From NCBI GenBank assembly GCA_016195245.1, contig JACQAC010000108.1, forward strand, positions 1 through 34,925: a DNA stretch of 34,925 nucleotides. The letters run 5' to 3'. Under the pieces are notes generated by a model. It was not told the DNA's origin. It ran no database searches and worked only from the letters and a program-made list of their open reading frames with translations. Shown piece by piece: positions 15,384 to 25,126 of the stretch. Source of the stretch: Pseudomonadota bacterium (GTDB lineage: Bacteria > Pseudomonadota > Alphaproteobacteria > Caulobacterales > Aquidulcibacteraceae). Made by a program: the position numbers and the translations under genes. The first letter of the stretch is position 1. Each line of letters starts with the position of its first letter.

Positions 15384-16282
15384 CGCACGCCAATCTTATT
15401 GCCGAAGCGGCTGAACGGCTCGGACAGCCGCGGGTGTCATTCGAATTCTTCCCGCCAAAAACCGAGGCGTTGGAAACCCAACTTTGGGAAAGCATCCGCA
15501 AACTCGAGCCGCTCCATCCAAGCTTTGTCTCCGTGACGTATGGCGCCGGCGGGTCGACGCGCAGCCGCACGCACAAGACTGTGGCGCGGATCGTGAAGGA
15601 AACCGCGCTGCAGCCGGCGGCGCACCTGACGTGCGTGGCCGCTGACCGCGACGAGATCGAACAGGTGCTTGACGCCTATTGGGGAGCCGGCGTGCGGCAC
15701 TTGATGGCGTTGCGCGGCGATGCGCCTGGCGGCGCGGGCGCGGTGTTCGAGCCGCATCCCCAGGGCTTCAAGAATGCCGCCGAACTTGTTGCTGCGGCAA
15801 AGCGCCAGCACGATTTCGAAATCTCCGTCGCCGTACATCCGGAGAAGCATCCGGACTCCCCGTCGTGGGATGCGGAGATCGACAACTTCAAACGCAAGCT
15901 CGACGTCGGCGCGACGCGCGGCGTGTCGCAATTTTTCTTCGAGGCCGATACGTTTTTGAATTTCCGCGATCGTCTGGCGCGCGCGGGCGTCAATGTGCCG
16001 ATCGTGCCGGGGATCATGCCGGTGACCAACTTCAAGGGGCTTATGAAGATGGCGCAGGGATGCCAAGCGACGGTGCCACATTGGCTCGCGACTCTGTTTG
16101 ACGGTCTCGACAACGATCCTGAAACGCGGCGCCTGGTTGCAGCGGCGACCACCGCCGAGCTCTGCGCGCGGCTTTCGGCCGAAGGCGTTGAGGATTTTCA
16201 CTTTTACACGCTCAATCGCGCCGACTTGACGTTGGCGATCTGCCGCATCGTTGGCGTGCGCGTGGCGAAGGAGGCGGCATGA
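15380..16282 (+). CDS. metF: 5,10-methylenetetrahydrofolate reductase
   Basis: MetF reduces methylene-tetrahydrofolate to methyl-tetrahydrofolate with FAD, supplying the methyl group for methionine synthase. This 300-residue protein has the family's TIM-barrel hallmarks: VSFEFFPPKT near residue 19 (with the active-site Glu), SVTYGAGGSTR, HLTCV, LMALRGDAP, ISVAVHPEKHP, SQFFFEADTF and PGIMPVTNF. Length is normal. Its ATG overlaps the regulator's stop by four bases and its stop overlaps the next gene's ATG in the same way, so it belongs to a tightly packed operon with both halves of methionine synthase. The palindrome at 14397-14414 probably controls the whole unit. Confidence 0.96.
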   Translation: MTHANLIAEAAERLGQPRVSFEFFPPKTEALETQLWESIRKLEPLHPSFVSVTYGAGGSTRSRTHKTVARIVKETALQPAAHLTCVAADRDEIEQVLDAYWGAGVRHLMALRGDAPGGAGAVFEPHPQGFKNAAELVAAAKRQHDFEISVAVHPEKHPDSPSWDAEIDNFKRKLDVGATRGVSQFFFEADTFLNFRDRLARAGVNVPIVPGIMPVTNFKGLMKMAQGCQATVPHWLATLFDGLDNDPETRRLVAAATTAELCARLSAEGVEDFHFYTLNRADLTLAICRIVGVRVAKEAA

Positions 16283-17340
16283 CCCGCGAGGAACGCATCG
16301 CCGCGATTACGCGCGACATGCAGAAGCGCATTCTGATCCTGGACGGATCGATGGGCGCATACCTGCAAGGCTTTGGGTTGACGTCGAACGATTTTCACGG
16401 CGAACGCTTCGTCGAGCACCCGATGTCGCTTAAGGGCGATAGCGACGTTTTGGTGCTGACGCGACCAGACATCGTGACGAAAGTGCATGAAGGTTATCTC
16501 GCCGCAGGCGCGGAAATCATTTCTACGAACACTTTCACTGCAACGCCTGTCAGCCAAGCCGAGTACGCGCTGGAAGAAGTGGTCTACGAGATCAATGTCG
16601 ACGGCGCCCGCTTGGCGCGTGAGGCGTGCGACAAGTTCGAAGCGCGAGACGGCAAGCCGCGCTTAGTGGCGGGTTCGGTGGGGCCGACCACGAAATTGTT
16701 GTCGATGTCGCCCGATGTCGGCGATCCGGGGCGGCGCGATATTGACTTCGATGCGATGGCTAAAGGTTACAATGAGCAAATTCGCGGACTGATCGAAGGC
16801 GGCGCCGATGTGTTGTTGATCGAGACGATCACCGACACGTTGAATGCCAAAGCGGCGTTGTGGGGGGCGTGGGAAGCATTCGACAAGTTCGGCGTGGAGT
16901 TGCCGCTTTGGATTAGTGGAACGATCACTGATCGTTCCGGACGTACGCTGTCGGGGCAAACGGTGGAGGCGTTCTACAATTCGGTGCGCCACGCGAAACC
17001 TTGGGCGGTAGGGCTGAATTGTGCGCTAGGGCCCACGGATATGCGCGCGTTTCTCGCGGATTTGTCGCGTGTCGCGGAATGCCCAGTGAGCGCTTATCCG
17101 AACGCCGGACTGCCAAACGCGATGGGCGGCTACGATGAGACCGCGTGCTCGATGGAAACGCATTACGCGGAGTGGGCGAAGGCGGGGCTGGTGAATATCG
17201 TCGGCGGCTGCTGTGGCACGACGCCTGAGCACATGGAGCACATGAAGCACGCGGTGGAGGGCGTGAAGCCGCGGGCGATCCCCGAACGAGATACGCATCT
17301 GCGCCTCGCAGGCTTGGAACCGTTCAATGCGGCGGCTTGA
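16279..17340 (+). CDS. metH: Methionine synthase, homocysteine-binding part (split MetH, N-terminal module)
   Basis: This 353-residue protein matches the N-terminal homocysteine S-methyltransferase domain of MetH. It begins with ILILDGSMGAYLQG, and has NTFTATPVSQAEY, LIETITDTLNAKAAL and the zinc-binding cysteines in GLNCALGP and GGCCGTTPEH, which hold the zinc that activates homocysteine. It ends just after this domain, so the pterin, cobalamin and reactivation domains are supplied by the next gene. Split MetH is, as far as I recall, normal in Caulobacterales and not a frameshift: the two parts are separated by 144 bases and lie in their own frames with their own starts. It overlaps metF by ATGA. 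Confidence 0.93.
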   Translation: MTREERIAAITRDMQKRILILDGSMGAYLQGFGLTSNDFHGERFVEHPMSLKGDSDVLVLTRPDIVTKVHEGYLAAGAEIISTNTFTATPVSQAEYALEEVVYEINVDGARLAREACDKFEARDGKPRLVAGSVGPTTKLLSMSPDVGDPGRRDIDFDAMAKGYNEQIRGLIEGGADVLLIETITDTLNAKAALWGAWEAFDKFGVELPLWISGTITDRSGRTLSGQTVEAFYNSVRHAKPWAVGLNCALGPTDMRAFLADLSRVAECPVSAYPNAGLPNAMGGYDETACSMETHYAEWAKAGLVNIVGGCCGTTPEHMEHMKHAVEGVKPRAIPERDTHLRLAGLEPFNAAA

Positions 17341-17353
17341 TCCCAAAACACAA

Positions 17354-17462
17354 AGTCATTCCGGACGCGCGGAGCGCGATCCGGAACCCAGGCACCGCAG
17401 AACACAGGCAGTTGCCCTGGGTTCCGGCTCTTCGGCGCTTCGCGCCTCCGGCCGGAATGACT
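17354..17462. repeat. Palindromic interspersed repeat (MITE/REP-like) inside the met operon
   Basis: AGTCATTCCGG (17354-17364) is mirrored by CCGGAATGACT (17452-17462), and CCGGAACCCAGG (17381-17392) by CCTGGGTTCCGG (17416-17427). Smaller hairpins such as GGCGC-TTC-GCGCC lie inside. Such GTCATTCCGG-bounded palindromes recur in alphaproteobacterial genomes, so this is probably a non-coding repeat copy. It fills most of the gap between the two metH genes and would fold in their shared mRNA. Confidence 0.7.
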
Positions 17463-17484
17463 CTGGTGACGTCGGCGTGCGCGT

Positions 17485-20040
17485 GTGACCAACACCGCAA
17501 ATCCCTTCGCCAACTTCGTCATTGTCGGTGAGCGCACCAACGTCACCGGCTCGGCGAAGTTTCGCAAGCTAATCGAGGCGGACGACTATGCCGGAGCGCT
17601 CGCGGTGGCGCGCCAGCAGGTCGAGAGCGGCGCCAATGTGCTCGACGTCAACATGGATGCGGCGCTGATCGACGGTCCCGCCGCCATGCGGCGGTTCTTG
17701 AACCTGATCGCCTCCGAGCCGGATATCGCAAAAATTCCGCTGATGATCGACAGCTCCAAGTGGGAAGTGATCGAAGCCGGCCTCAAGTGCGCCCAGGGCA
17801 AGTCGATCGTCAATTCGATCAGCTTGAAGGAAGGCGAAGAGAAGTTTCTCGCGGAAGCGCGCAGGGTTCGCCGCTACGGCGCCGCAACGGTGGTGATGGC
17901 GTTCGACGAGAAGGGCCAGGCCGATACAGCGCAGCGGAAATATGAAGTCTGCGATCGCGCCTATCATCTGCTAACGGAAAAAATTGGTTTTCCACCCGAA
18001 GATATCATCTTCGATCCAAACATTTTCGCTGTCGCCACCGGTATCGAGGAGCACGCGGATTATGCGCTTGCATTCTTTGAGGCGACGCGTCGGATTCGCG
18101 AAAGTTTGCCGCACGTACATGTCTCCGGCGGCGTCTCCAACGTCTCGTTCTCGTTCCGCGGCAACGAGCCGGTGCGGGAAGCGATGCACGCGGTATTTCT
18201 GTATCACGCCATCCGCGCCGGTATGGACATGGGCATCGTCAATGCCGGTTCGTTGACGCTGTACGATGACGTTGAGCCGGAATTGCGCGAGCGCGTCGAA
18301 GATGTGCTGCTCAATCGCCGCGCCGACGCGACTGAGCGATTGTTGGAAATCGCCGAGCGCGTCAAAGGCGGCGGCAAGAAGAAGGACGAGGCGCGCGATC
18401 TCTCCTGGCGGCAAAAGCACGTCAATGATCGCCTCAGCCACGCGCTCGTCCACGGCATCAACGAATTCATCGTCAAGGATACCGAGGAGGCGCGTTTGCG
18501 CGCCGAGCGGCCTCTGCATGTGATCGAAGGGCCGTTGATGGATGGCATGTCCGTCGTCGGCGACTTGTTCGGCGCTGCCGGCAAGTCCAACGGCAAGATC
18601 GTGATGGCGACGGTGAAGGGCGATGTCCACGACATCGGCAAGAATATTGTTGGCGTGGTGCTGCAGTGTAACGGCTACGAGATCGACGATCTTGGCGTCA
18701 TGGCGCCGTGCGACAAGATTCTGGATCGCGCCGTCGAGATCGGCGCCGACGCGATTGGTTTGTCCGGCTTGATCACGCCGTCGCTCGATGAAATGGTGTT
18801 CGTGGCGGGCGAGATGCAACGGCGCGGCATGAAGCTGCCGTTGCTGATCGGCGGCGCCACAACGTCGCGCACGCACACTGCGGTGAAGATCGCGCCCCTC
18901 TATTCGGGTCCAACCATCTATGTGAACGACGCTTCGCGCGCGGTGCCTGTGGTGCAGAAGCTGCTGGGCAAGGAGCGCGATGCGCTGGTGAATGAAACCA
19001 AGGCGGATCAGCTTTCAGCGCGGGAACAATATCTGGCGGGTCAAGACAAGCGTCCGCGTCTGCCTATCGCCAAGGCGCGGGAGCGCGCGCTCAAGTTGGC
19101 CTTCAAGCCGGTGAAACCGAGCTTTCTGGGTTTGCGCTCATTCGACGATTATCCGCTCGATTTGCTGGTTCCGTACATTGATTGGACGCCATTCTTTGCG
19201 TCGTGGGATCTCGTCGGTCGTTACCCAAGCATTCTCGAAGACGACATTGTCGGGGAAGCGGCGCGAAACCTTTATCATGATGCCCAGGCCATGCTCGTGC
19301 AATTGGTTGCCGAGAAGTGGGTGAAGGCTTCGGGCGTGGTAGGCTTTTGGCCTGCGAATGCGCAAGGCGATGATATTGTGCTCTGGAGGGACGAAACGTG
19401 CACCACGGAGCGCGCGCGGCTGCACACCTTGCGCCAGCAGATGGATAAGGGCGACGGCAAATCCAATCTCGCGCTTGCAGATTTTGTCGGACCAAAGGGC
19501 GTCGCTGACTACGTTGGCGGCTTCGCTGTGACCGCCGGCCTCGGTGAAGAGGACATCGCTATTCGCTTCAAGCGCGCCAACGATGACTATTCCGCCATCA
19601 TGGCGCAGGCCTTGTGTGATCGCTTGGCGGAAGCCTTTGCCGAGGCAATGCATGCGAAGGTCCGTCGCGAGCTTTGGGGCTACACGCCGAGCGAGCAATT
19701 GAGCTACGCGGAGCTGATCGAAGAGAAGTACAGCGGCATTCGTCCGGCGCCGGGATATCCTGCACAACCTGACCACACCGAGAAGACGACATTGTTCGAT
19801 TTGCTTGAGGCGCGCGAACGCACGGGTATGGAATTGACAGAGAGCTTGGCGATGACGCCGCCGTCTTCTGTCTCAGGGCTCTATTTCGCGCATCCCGAGG
19901 CGGAATATTTCGGCGTCGGCCGCATCGATCGCGATCAAGTTGAGGATTATGCGCGGCGCAAGCAATGGGACACGGCGACGGCGGAACGCTGGTTGTCCCC
20001 AATCCTATCGTACGATCCGGCCCTGGCGAAGGCTGGTTAG
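17485..20040 (+). CDS. metH: Methionine synthase, pterin-, cobalamin- and SAM-binding modules (split MetH)
   Basis: This 851-residue protein holds the remaining three modules of cobalamin-dependent methionine synthase. The pterin-binding domain starts with [16 protein letters not shown] and includes [11 protein letters not shown]. The cobalamin-binding region has [17 protein letters not shown], where the His of DVHDIG is the lower cobalt ligand, and [12 protein letters not shown]. The C-terminal reactivation domain shows [15 protein letters not shown], which binds SAM for reductive remethylation. The start is GTG at 17485, directly ahead of the conserved N-terminus, with only a weak ribosome site (upstream is the palindromic repeat). 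Together with the previous gene it makes methionine from homocysteine and methyl-tetrahydrofolate. A hairpin follows the stop. Confidence 0.95.
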   Translation: MTNTANPFANFVIVGERTNVTGSAKFRKLIEADDYAGALAVARQQVESGANVLDVNMDAALIDGPAAMRRFLNLIASEPDIAKIPLMIDSSKWEVIEAGLKCAQGKSIVNSISLKEGEEKFLAEARRVRRYGAATVVMAFDEKGQADTAQRKYEVCDRAYHLLTEKIGFPPEDIIFDPNIFAVATGIEEHADYALAFFEATRRIRESLPHVHVSGGVSNVSFSFRGNEPVREAMHAVFLYHAIRAGMDMGIVNAGSLTLYDDVEPELRERVEDVLLNRRADATERLLEIAERVKGGGKKKDEARDLSWRQKHVNDRLSHALVHGINEFIVKDTEEARLRAERPLHVIEGPLMDGMSVVGDLFGAAGKSNGKIVMATVKGDVHDIGKNIVGVVLQCNGYEIDDLGVMAPCDKILDRAVEIGADAIGLSGLITPSLDEMVFVAGEMQRRGMKLPLLIGGATTSRTHTAVKIAPLYSGPTIYVNDASRAVPVVQKLLGKERDALVNETKADQLSAREQYLAGQDKRPRLPIAKARERALKLAFKPVKPSFLGLRSFDDYPLDLLVPYIDWTPFFASWDLVGRYPSILEDDIVGEAARNLYHDAQAMLVQLVAEKWVKASGVVGFWPANAQGDDIVLWRDETCTTERARLHTLRQQMDKGDGKSNLALADFVGPKGVADYVGGFAVTAGLGEEDIAIRFKRANDDYSAIMAQALCDRLAEAFAEAMHAKVRRELWGYTPSEQLSYAELIEEKYSGIRPAPGYPAQPDHTEKTTLFDLLEARERTGMELTESLAMTPPSSVSGLYFAHPEAEYFGVGRIDRDQVEDYARRKQWDTATAERWLSPILSYDPALAKAG

Positions 20041-20041
20041 G

Positions 20042-20079
20042 GAGCTGACCTTCAACCGTAAACGGCCTTTCGTCAGCTT
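20042..20079 (+). terminator. Hairpin after the methionine operon
   Basis: GAGCTGAC (20042-20049) pairs with GTCAGCTT (20072-20079), enclosing a smaller CCGT-AA-ACGG stem. It begins just after the stop at 20040. There is no T tract, so it may end transcription weakly or protect the message. Confidence 0.35.
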
Positions 20080-20160
20080 CGCGCGATATCCCGTCGTAAT
20101 TTCCTGGTGAGCTTTTTCGCGCCGCTGCTAGAAGGGCCTCCGATCCAGTGGGGTTCCTGC

Positions 20161-23013
20161 ATGAAACGCGTCCTGACCTTCTTCGCCGCCGCATTCGCGC
20201 TGGCCGCCTGCGCGTCCTTCTCGACGCCGCAAACTACGCCCGCGCCGGCAGCCCCGGAAATGCACACGCTGCAGGTCGCGCCGCTGACATACCACATGCG
20301 GACGCTGCCAAACGGCTTGCGTGTTTATGCGATGCCGGATCCAAACACGGCGAACGTTGCGGTGCAGCTCTGGTACGACGTCGGCTCGAAATACGATCCG
20401 CCTGGCCGCTCGGGCTTTGCGCACTTGTTCGAACACATCATGTTCAAGGCGACCCACAACATGCCGGCCGAGAACATCGATCGGCTGACGGAAGATGTGG
20501 GCGGGTTCAACAACGCATCGACGTATGACGACTTCACAAACTATTACGAAGTGGTGCCGGCCAACCATTTGCAGCGCGTGCTGTGGATGGAGGCCGAACG
20601 CATGGGTTCGCTGGTGATCGACGCACCGACGTTCGATTCAGAGCGCCACGTCGTGCAGGAAGAGCTCCGCCAGCGCGTGCTCGCGTCACCCTATGGCCGG
20701 CTTTTCTATCTCGACCTCGCGATGGCCAACTTCCAGACGCACCCGTACGGTCGCCCAGGCATCGGCTCGATCGAAGATCTTGACGCCGCGAATGTCGACG
20801 ATGTGCGCCGCTTCCATGCCACCTACTATCGCCCTGACAATGCGGTTCTGGTTGTAGCTGGCAATTTCGACGAAGCGCAGTTCAATCAGTGGGTCGATCA
20901 ATATTTCACGCCAATCGCGCGACCTGACCGCCCGATTCCGCGGATCACTGCGGTCGAACCGCCGCATCCGGCGCGCGACATCACCACCTATGCGCCGAAT
21001 GTGCCGCTGCCAGCGGTCGTTGTCTCTTATCCGCAGCCGCCAGCGACGAGCCCCGACTTGCCGGCGTTGATCGTGCTCGATGCGATCATGGGCAATGGCG
21101 ATTCATCGCGTTTGCATCACGCGCTGGTGTACGAGCAGCAAGTCGCCACGCAAGTGCTCACCAATTTGGAGTCCACGCAGGACGCCGGCGCCTACTCGAT
21201 GGGCGCGATCAACTCCGAAGGTAAGACCGTCGACCAGGTGCTGGCGAGTCTGGAAGCCGAGATTGCGCGCGTGCGCGACAGTGGCGTGACGGCGGCTGAG
21301 CTGGATAAGGCCAAGAACGAGATCGTTACGCAAACCATCCAAGGCCGAGAAACCGCGTTCGGTCGTTCGAATGAGCTCGCCGATGCGATCATCCGCTACG
21401 GCGATGCTGCTTACGCCGATCGCCTGCTAGCTGCGATCCAAGCGACGACGACGGCTGATGTGCAGCGCGTCGCGCGCTCGGTGTTCGATGACAGCCATCG
21501 CGTCATCATCCGCTATATGCCCGACACACAACGCCCAGCCGGCGCGCCAACCCAAGACCTCGCAGTCTCGACGGCAATCGCGGCGCAGCCGCTAACGATC
21601 GCCAGCGCCGATGTGCCAGTTTACACGCTGGCGCCCGTCGGACAGCGGCAACTGCCGCCGCCTCCCACGGCGCCGGTTAGCGCGCGCATTCCGGCCACCG
21701 CGACACGCACGCTGGATAATGGCCTGCGTGTGATCGTGGCGTCGAATCGTGCGTTGCCGTTGATCAGCGCGGATTTCCGCATCGCCTACGGCGATGCCGC
21801 CGATCCGCATGGACGCGCCGGTGTCTCGCAAATGACGGCGGACCTCTTGAACAAGGGCACCTCGACCCGCAGTGCGAGCCAGATCGCCGAGCAGATTGAA
21901 TCGCTCGGCGCCAGCCTCAACACGTCGAGCGGCGCGGATTCGTCGGATGTGTTTCTGCAAACCCGCTCGGATCGCGTCGACGATGCGTTCACGTTGTTTG
22001 CGGATGTGCTACGCAATCCGACTTTCGCAGATGAAGAACTCGAACGCGAACGTCAGCAGACGCTGGATGGCTTGCAAGTCGCGCTGAGCGATCCGGGCAA
22101 TCTCGTAGGGCTCGCCATGCCGCGCGCCATTTACGGCGATGCGCCTTACGGCGCGGTGACCTCGCCTGTCAGCGCGCACGCGATCACGCGTGCGGACGTG
22201 ACGGCGTTCCACACGACGTATTATCGCCCTGACACCGGCGTTCTGGTGATCTCCGGCGATGTGACGCCCGAGCAGGGCTTTGCCTTGGCGCAGCGTTATT
22301 TCGGCGATTGGCGGCGTCCCTCGACGCCCGTCCCGGCCGAGCCTGATGCGACCGCTTACGCGCCTTCCGCGCGCACGGTGGTGATCGACTTGCCGCATAC
22401 GGGGCAGGCTGCCGTGGCGATGGGACTGCGTGGCATCACCCGCCGCGATCCGAACTACTATCCGACCATAGTAGCCAATGCTGTGTTGGGCGGCGGCTAC
22501 TCGGCGCGGTTGAATGAAGAAATTCGTATCCGCCGCGGCTTGTCATATGGCGCAAATTCGTCGTTGTCGGCGCGCTTGGCGCCAGGGCCAATCATCACCT
22601 CGGCTCAGACGCGCAACAATGCGGCGGTGCAAGTGTATCAGCTGATGGCGGCGGAGATTGCGCGCCTCGGCCATTCGCCGATCGGTGAGGATGAGATCAA
22701 CGCCCGCAAGGCCGCGCTGATCGGTTCGTTTGGACGCACTGTGGAGACGACATCTGGTCTTGCCGGCCAGATTTCGACGCTGGCGCTCTATGGGCTGCCT
22801 CCGGAGGAGCTGCAGAACTACGTGGCCAACGTTAGCGGGGTGACCCCGCAACAGGCGCAAGCGGCCGCGGCGCAATACTACGATCCTGCACGCGCTGACG
22901 TGGTTGTCGCCGGGGATGCGCAGATATTCTTCAACGGGCTCCGACACGTTCGCCGCAACGCCGAGCGCATCCCAGTGGGACAACTAAATCTCGACCGGGA
23001 GGCGCTCCACTAG
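20161..23013 (+). CDS. Tandem-domain M16 family zinc metallopeptidase, lipoprotein
   Basis: A 950-residue fused M16 (insulinase/pitrilysin-like) protease. The signal peptide ends in a lipobox, FALAAC, so Cys17 is probably lipidated. The N-terminal unit has the inverted zinc motif HLFEH (His88, Glu91, His92), with the third ligand Glu likely in VVQEELRQR. A second M16 unit begins near residue 520 (ATRTLDNGLRVIV); in it the zinc motif is replaced by GVSQMTADLL, so it is the structural, non-catalytic half. A single chain thus supplies both halves that other bacteria encode as two genes. I use the ATG at 20161, since an upstream GTG at 20107 would place 18 residues before the signal peptide. Confidence 0.92.
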   Translation: MKRVLTFFAAAFALAACASFSTPQTTPAPAAPEMHTLQVAPLTYHMRTLPNGLRVYAMPDPNTANVAVQLWYDVGSKYDPPGRSGFAHLFEHIMFKATHNMPAENIDRLTEDVGGFNNASTYDDFTNYYEVVPANHLQRVLWMEAERMGSLVIDAPTFDSERHVVQEELRQRVLASPYGRLFYLDLAMANFQTHPYGRPGIGSIEDLDAANVDDVRRFHATYYRPDNAVLVVAGNFDEAQFNQWVDQYFTPIARPDRPIPRITAVEPPHPARDITTYAPNVPLPAVVVSYPQPPATSPDLPALIVLDAIMGNGDSSRLHHALVYEQQVATQVLTNLESTQDAGAYSMGAINSEGKTVDQVLASLEAEIARVRDSGVTAAELDKAKNEIVTQTIQGRETAFGRSNELADAIIRYGDAAYADRLLAAIQATTTADVQRVARSVFDDSHRVIIRYMPDTQRPAGAPTQDLAVSTAIAAQPLTIASADVPVYTLAPVGQRQLPPPPTAPVSARIPATATRTLDNGLRVIVASNRALPLISADFRIAYGDAADPHGRAGVSQMTADLLNKGTSTRSASQIAEQIESLGASLNTSSGADSSDVFLQTRSDRVDDAFTLFADVLRNPTFADEELERERQQTLDGLQVALSDPGNLVGLAMPRAIYGDAPYGAVTSPVSAHAITRADVTAFHTTYYRPDTGVLVISGDVTPEQGFALAQRYFGDWRRPSTPVPAEPDATAYAPSARTVVIDLPHTGQAAVAMGLRGITRRDPNYYPTIVANAVLGGGYSARLNEEIRIRRGLSYGANSSLSARLAPGPIITSAQTRNNAAVQVYQLMAAEIARLGHSPIGEDEINARKAALIGSFGRTVETTSGLAGQISTLALYGLPPEELQNYVANVSGVTPQQAQAAAAQYYDPARADVVVAGDAQIFFNGLRHVRRNAERIPVGQLNLDREALH

Positions 23014-23089
23014 GGCGTCTACCGAGCAGCCCAGGCCATCACGTCGGTGCGTGACGGTCCGGGCCGACTCGGTTAATGCTGGAGGGCTC

Positions 23090-23446
23090 ATGCGTGTGCT
23101 CTTCGCCGCCCTAGCTCTCAGCATCTTGTCCTTTGCCGCGGGCATTGCGGGGGATTTGTCGATCGCCGCGCCTCCGCCGCCATCGGTGATCCTGCATTTG
23201 CCGCCGCCAATTCCGGCGAATGCCTTGCGCGCCCACCCGTTGCCTCCGCTCACGACGGCAATGGTTCATGCTGAGCCGGCAGTCGCGTATCTCCACCAGA
23301 CATTCCGCAACGCGCATCATCATCCCCGGCAGGCCGAGCAGATTGCGGCGCGGGTGAAGCCGGAAGCAATTCAATTGCTTGGCGCGGCAAAGGTCGACCG
23401 CGACCGCGCGCCCAAGAATGATGGCCTCGAGACCGCCCAGATTTAA
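23090..23446 (+). CDS. Small Pro-rich exported protein, unknown function
   Basis: A 118-residue protein with a signal peptide or membrane anchor (MRVLFAALALSILSFAAGIA) followed by a Pro-rich stretch (APPPPSVILHLPPPIPANAL) and a charged, His-containing C-terminal half. The ATG at 23090 is backed by GGAGGG five bases upstream, one of the best ribosome sites in the window. The frame extends to 23051, but those 13 codons precede this site. I recognise no family. It lies between the M16 protease and another exported protein on the same strand. Long frames on the opposite strand here are shadows. Confidence 0.6.
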   Translation: MRVLFAALALSILSFAAGIAGDLSIAAPPPPSVILHLPPPIPANALRAHPLPPLTTAMVHAEPAVAYLHQTFRNAHHHPRQAEQIAARVKPEAIQLLGAAKVDRDRAPKNDGLETAQI

Positions 23447-23531
23447 CTGCGACTTTGGCGCAACACTGGCGCCGGGTGTATGCAACAGCGCCAAAAAACC
23501 GCCCAGGTCGCGGTGCTTTTCGTTTTCCGAG

Positions 23532-24314
23532 ATGAGTCAATCCCTCCCAGCGCGTGGGGCCGCGGCGTTTGCCGCGGCTTTGGCTATGGCGAGTGCGCCG
23601 GGAGTGGCGCTGGCTTGGCAGCGTGGGGAAAGCCCGCCCGCGCCACCTGCGCAGAACGCCGCGCCGATGCAGGGTCTGTACACTGAATCTCCGGGGGCAA
23701 CCCGTTACTCGACGCCTGACGGCCAAGTTCGCTTCGTATTCGATCGCAGCGGTGGCCGCGCCGCGCTGGTTCGTTTTGAAGGCGATCCGGAAGTGCATGT
23801 GCTGCGCCCGGTCATGGCGGCCGGTGGCGGCGAAATTTACACGACTGAAGACGGCAACATTCAGCTCCGCGTCACGCCACACGGCGGCATTATCGTTTAC
23901 ACACGCACCATGCGCACCGGCGCGCCTGTCTCGGAAGACGGCAGCGCTGCGCCGCTGACGCCGGCTGCGGTCGCATTCGAGCAGATGATGGCGCGCATGC
24001 GCTACCTGCAGGAGCAGGCGCGTCGACAGGCCGGGCAAACCGTGACGTTTACGCTCCAGACTCGTCAGGAGGTGCCGCCGCAAGTCGCCGGCGTCATTCT
24101 GGATGCGGCAGAACGTGTGCGCGAAGGTCTGGCCGCCGCGCAAACGACGAACGTGCATCGCGTGCTGATCGTCATCGGCCCGACAGCGCGTGTCGCCCTG
24201 CAGGGCGATCTCCTCATCGTGCAGGTCGCGCCGCAACTGGGCTATGCTGGGCGGCCGTCCTCGACGGCGATCCGCAATGTCGCGACGGGCGCCGTGCAAG
24301 GGCCAGAACAATAG
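23532..24314 (+). CDS. Exported protein of unknown function (DUF4908-like)
   Basis: A 260-residue exported protein. Its signal peptide is MSQSLPARGAAAFAAALAMA and continues to ALA near residue 28. Then comes a Pro-rich segment and a beta-rich domain with YSTPDGQVRFVFDRSGGRAA, VLRPVMAAGGGEIYTTEDG and LRVTPHGGIIVYTR. A helical part (AFEQMMARMRYLQEQARRQA) and a second alpha/beta part follow. It resembles DUF4908 proteins known from Caulobacterales, a match from memory that needs a search. The frame is open to 23379, but the upstream part has no signal-like features, so the ATG at 23532 is preferred. A good terminator hairpin follows the stop. Confidence 0.72.
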   Translation: MSQSLPARGAAAFAAALAMASAPGVALAWQRGESPPAPPAQNAAPMQGLYTESPGATRYSTPDGQVRFVFDRSGGRAALVRFEGDPEVHVLRPVMAAGGGEIYTTEDGNIQLRVTPHGGIIVYTRTMRTGAPVSEDGSAAPLTPAAVAFEQMMARMRYLQEQARRQAGQTVTFTLQTRQEVPPQVAGVILDAAERVREGLAAAQTTNVHRVLIVIGPTARVALQGDLLIVQVAPQLGYAGRPSSTAIRNVATGAVQGPEQ

Positions 24315-24315
24315 A

Positions 24316-24335
24316 GCCGCCAAGAGGCGGCTTTT
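24316..24335 (+). terminator. Intrinsic terminator
   Basis: GCCGCC-AAGA-GGCGGC followed by TTTT starts immediately after the stop at 24314. It probably serves the exported-protein gene and, read the other way, the convergent gloB. Confidence 0.75.
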
Positions 24336-24337
24336 CA

Positions 24338-25102
24338 TTAGCCTTTGAAGTTGTCCTTGCGGCTGCGGATTTCCGCGAACGCTTCCCAATCTTGCGCGTT
24401 CGGCATGGCGATCGCTCCCTTCAGAAGCGGCGCGCGCAGGAAGGGATTGGTCGCCTTCTCTTGCCCCAGGCTCATCGGCACCGTCGCTTTGTTCGCCGAG
24501 CGCAAGCGCTCAATTTCCGCGGCGCGTTCCCTGAGCGCCGCATTGTTCTGATCAATGCTCACCGCGAAGCGCGCATTCGACTGCGTATATTCGTGCGCGC
24601 AATAAAGCGTGACGTCGTCAGGCAGCGATGCGATCTTTTGCAGGCTCGTCCACATTTGCTGCGGCGTGCCTTCGAACAGGCGCCCACATCCCAGCGAAAA
24701 CAGCGCATCACCGACAAAAGCGACTTTGGCGTCATCGAATACATAGGCGATGTGGCCGAGTGTGTGGCCGCCGACGTTCAGAACGCGCGCTTCAAGATTT
24801 CCCAGTTTCACGACATCGCCTTCATCGACCACATGGTCCGGTGAAGCGCCAATGCGCCTGACCTCGTCAGGACCCGTCACTTTGGCGCCGGTTTTTTCCT
24901 TGATGGCCGCGTTGCCGCCGGCGTGATCGGGGTGCCAATGCGTGTTCCAGACGTCTGTGATGCGCCAGCCTTTGGCGCCTGCCTGGCGCAAGATTTCGTC
25001 GGCGTCGGGCGTGTCGATCGTGGCGGTTGCGCCGCTCTCGGTATCATGGATCAGAAAGCCGTAATTGTCGGTCAGGCAGGGGAATTGATAGATTTGAAGC
25101 AT
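24338..25102 (-). CDS. gloB: Hydroxyacylglutathione hydrolase (glyoxalase II)
   Basis: Glyoxalase II hydrolyses S-lactoylglutathione to lactate and glutathione, completing methylglyoxal detoxification. The 254-residue protein is a metallo-beta-lactamase fold with the metal motif THWHPDHAGGN (His55, His57, Asp59, His60), the further ligands in GGHTLGHIAYV and GDALFSLGCGRLFEG, and YCAHEYT. The C-terminal glutathione-binding segment is present, with RSRKDNF near the end. Start at 25102 has a TAGGA-like site. The divergent methyltransferase gene starts 24 bases away, a pairing seen in other alphaproteobacteria as far as I recall. Confidence 0.95.
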   Translation of the reverse strand: MLQIYQFPCLTDNYGFLIHDTESGATATIDTPDADEILRQAGAKGWRITDVWNTHWHPDHAGGNAAIKEKTGAKVTGPDEVRRIGASPDHVVDEGDVVKLGNLEARVLNVGGHTLGHIAYVFDDAKVAFVGDALFSLGCGRLFEGTPQQMWTSLQKIASLPDDVTLYCAHEYTQSNARFAVSIDQNNAALRERAAEIERLRSANKATVPMSLGQEKATNPFLRAPLLKGAIAMPNAQDWEAFAEIRSRKDNFKG

Positions 25103-25126
25103 TTCCTAGCTTAGCGCTCTTGAACC

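Noticed and set aside
17971-18876. Open frame of 301 codons on the minus strand within metH
   Set aside because: Antisense to a confident gene; composition and lack of motifs mark it as a shadow.
23250-24389. Open frame of 379 codons on the minus strand
   Set aside because: Antisense to the two small exported-protein genes, Arg-rich, with no motif. The plus-strand genes have signal peptides and good ribosome sites or terminators.
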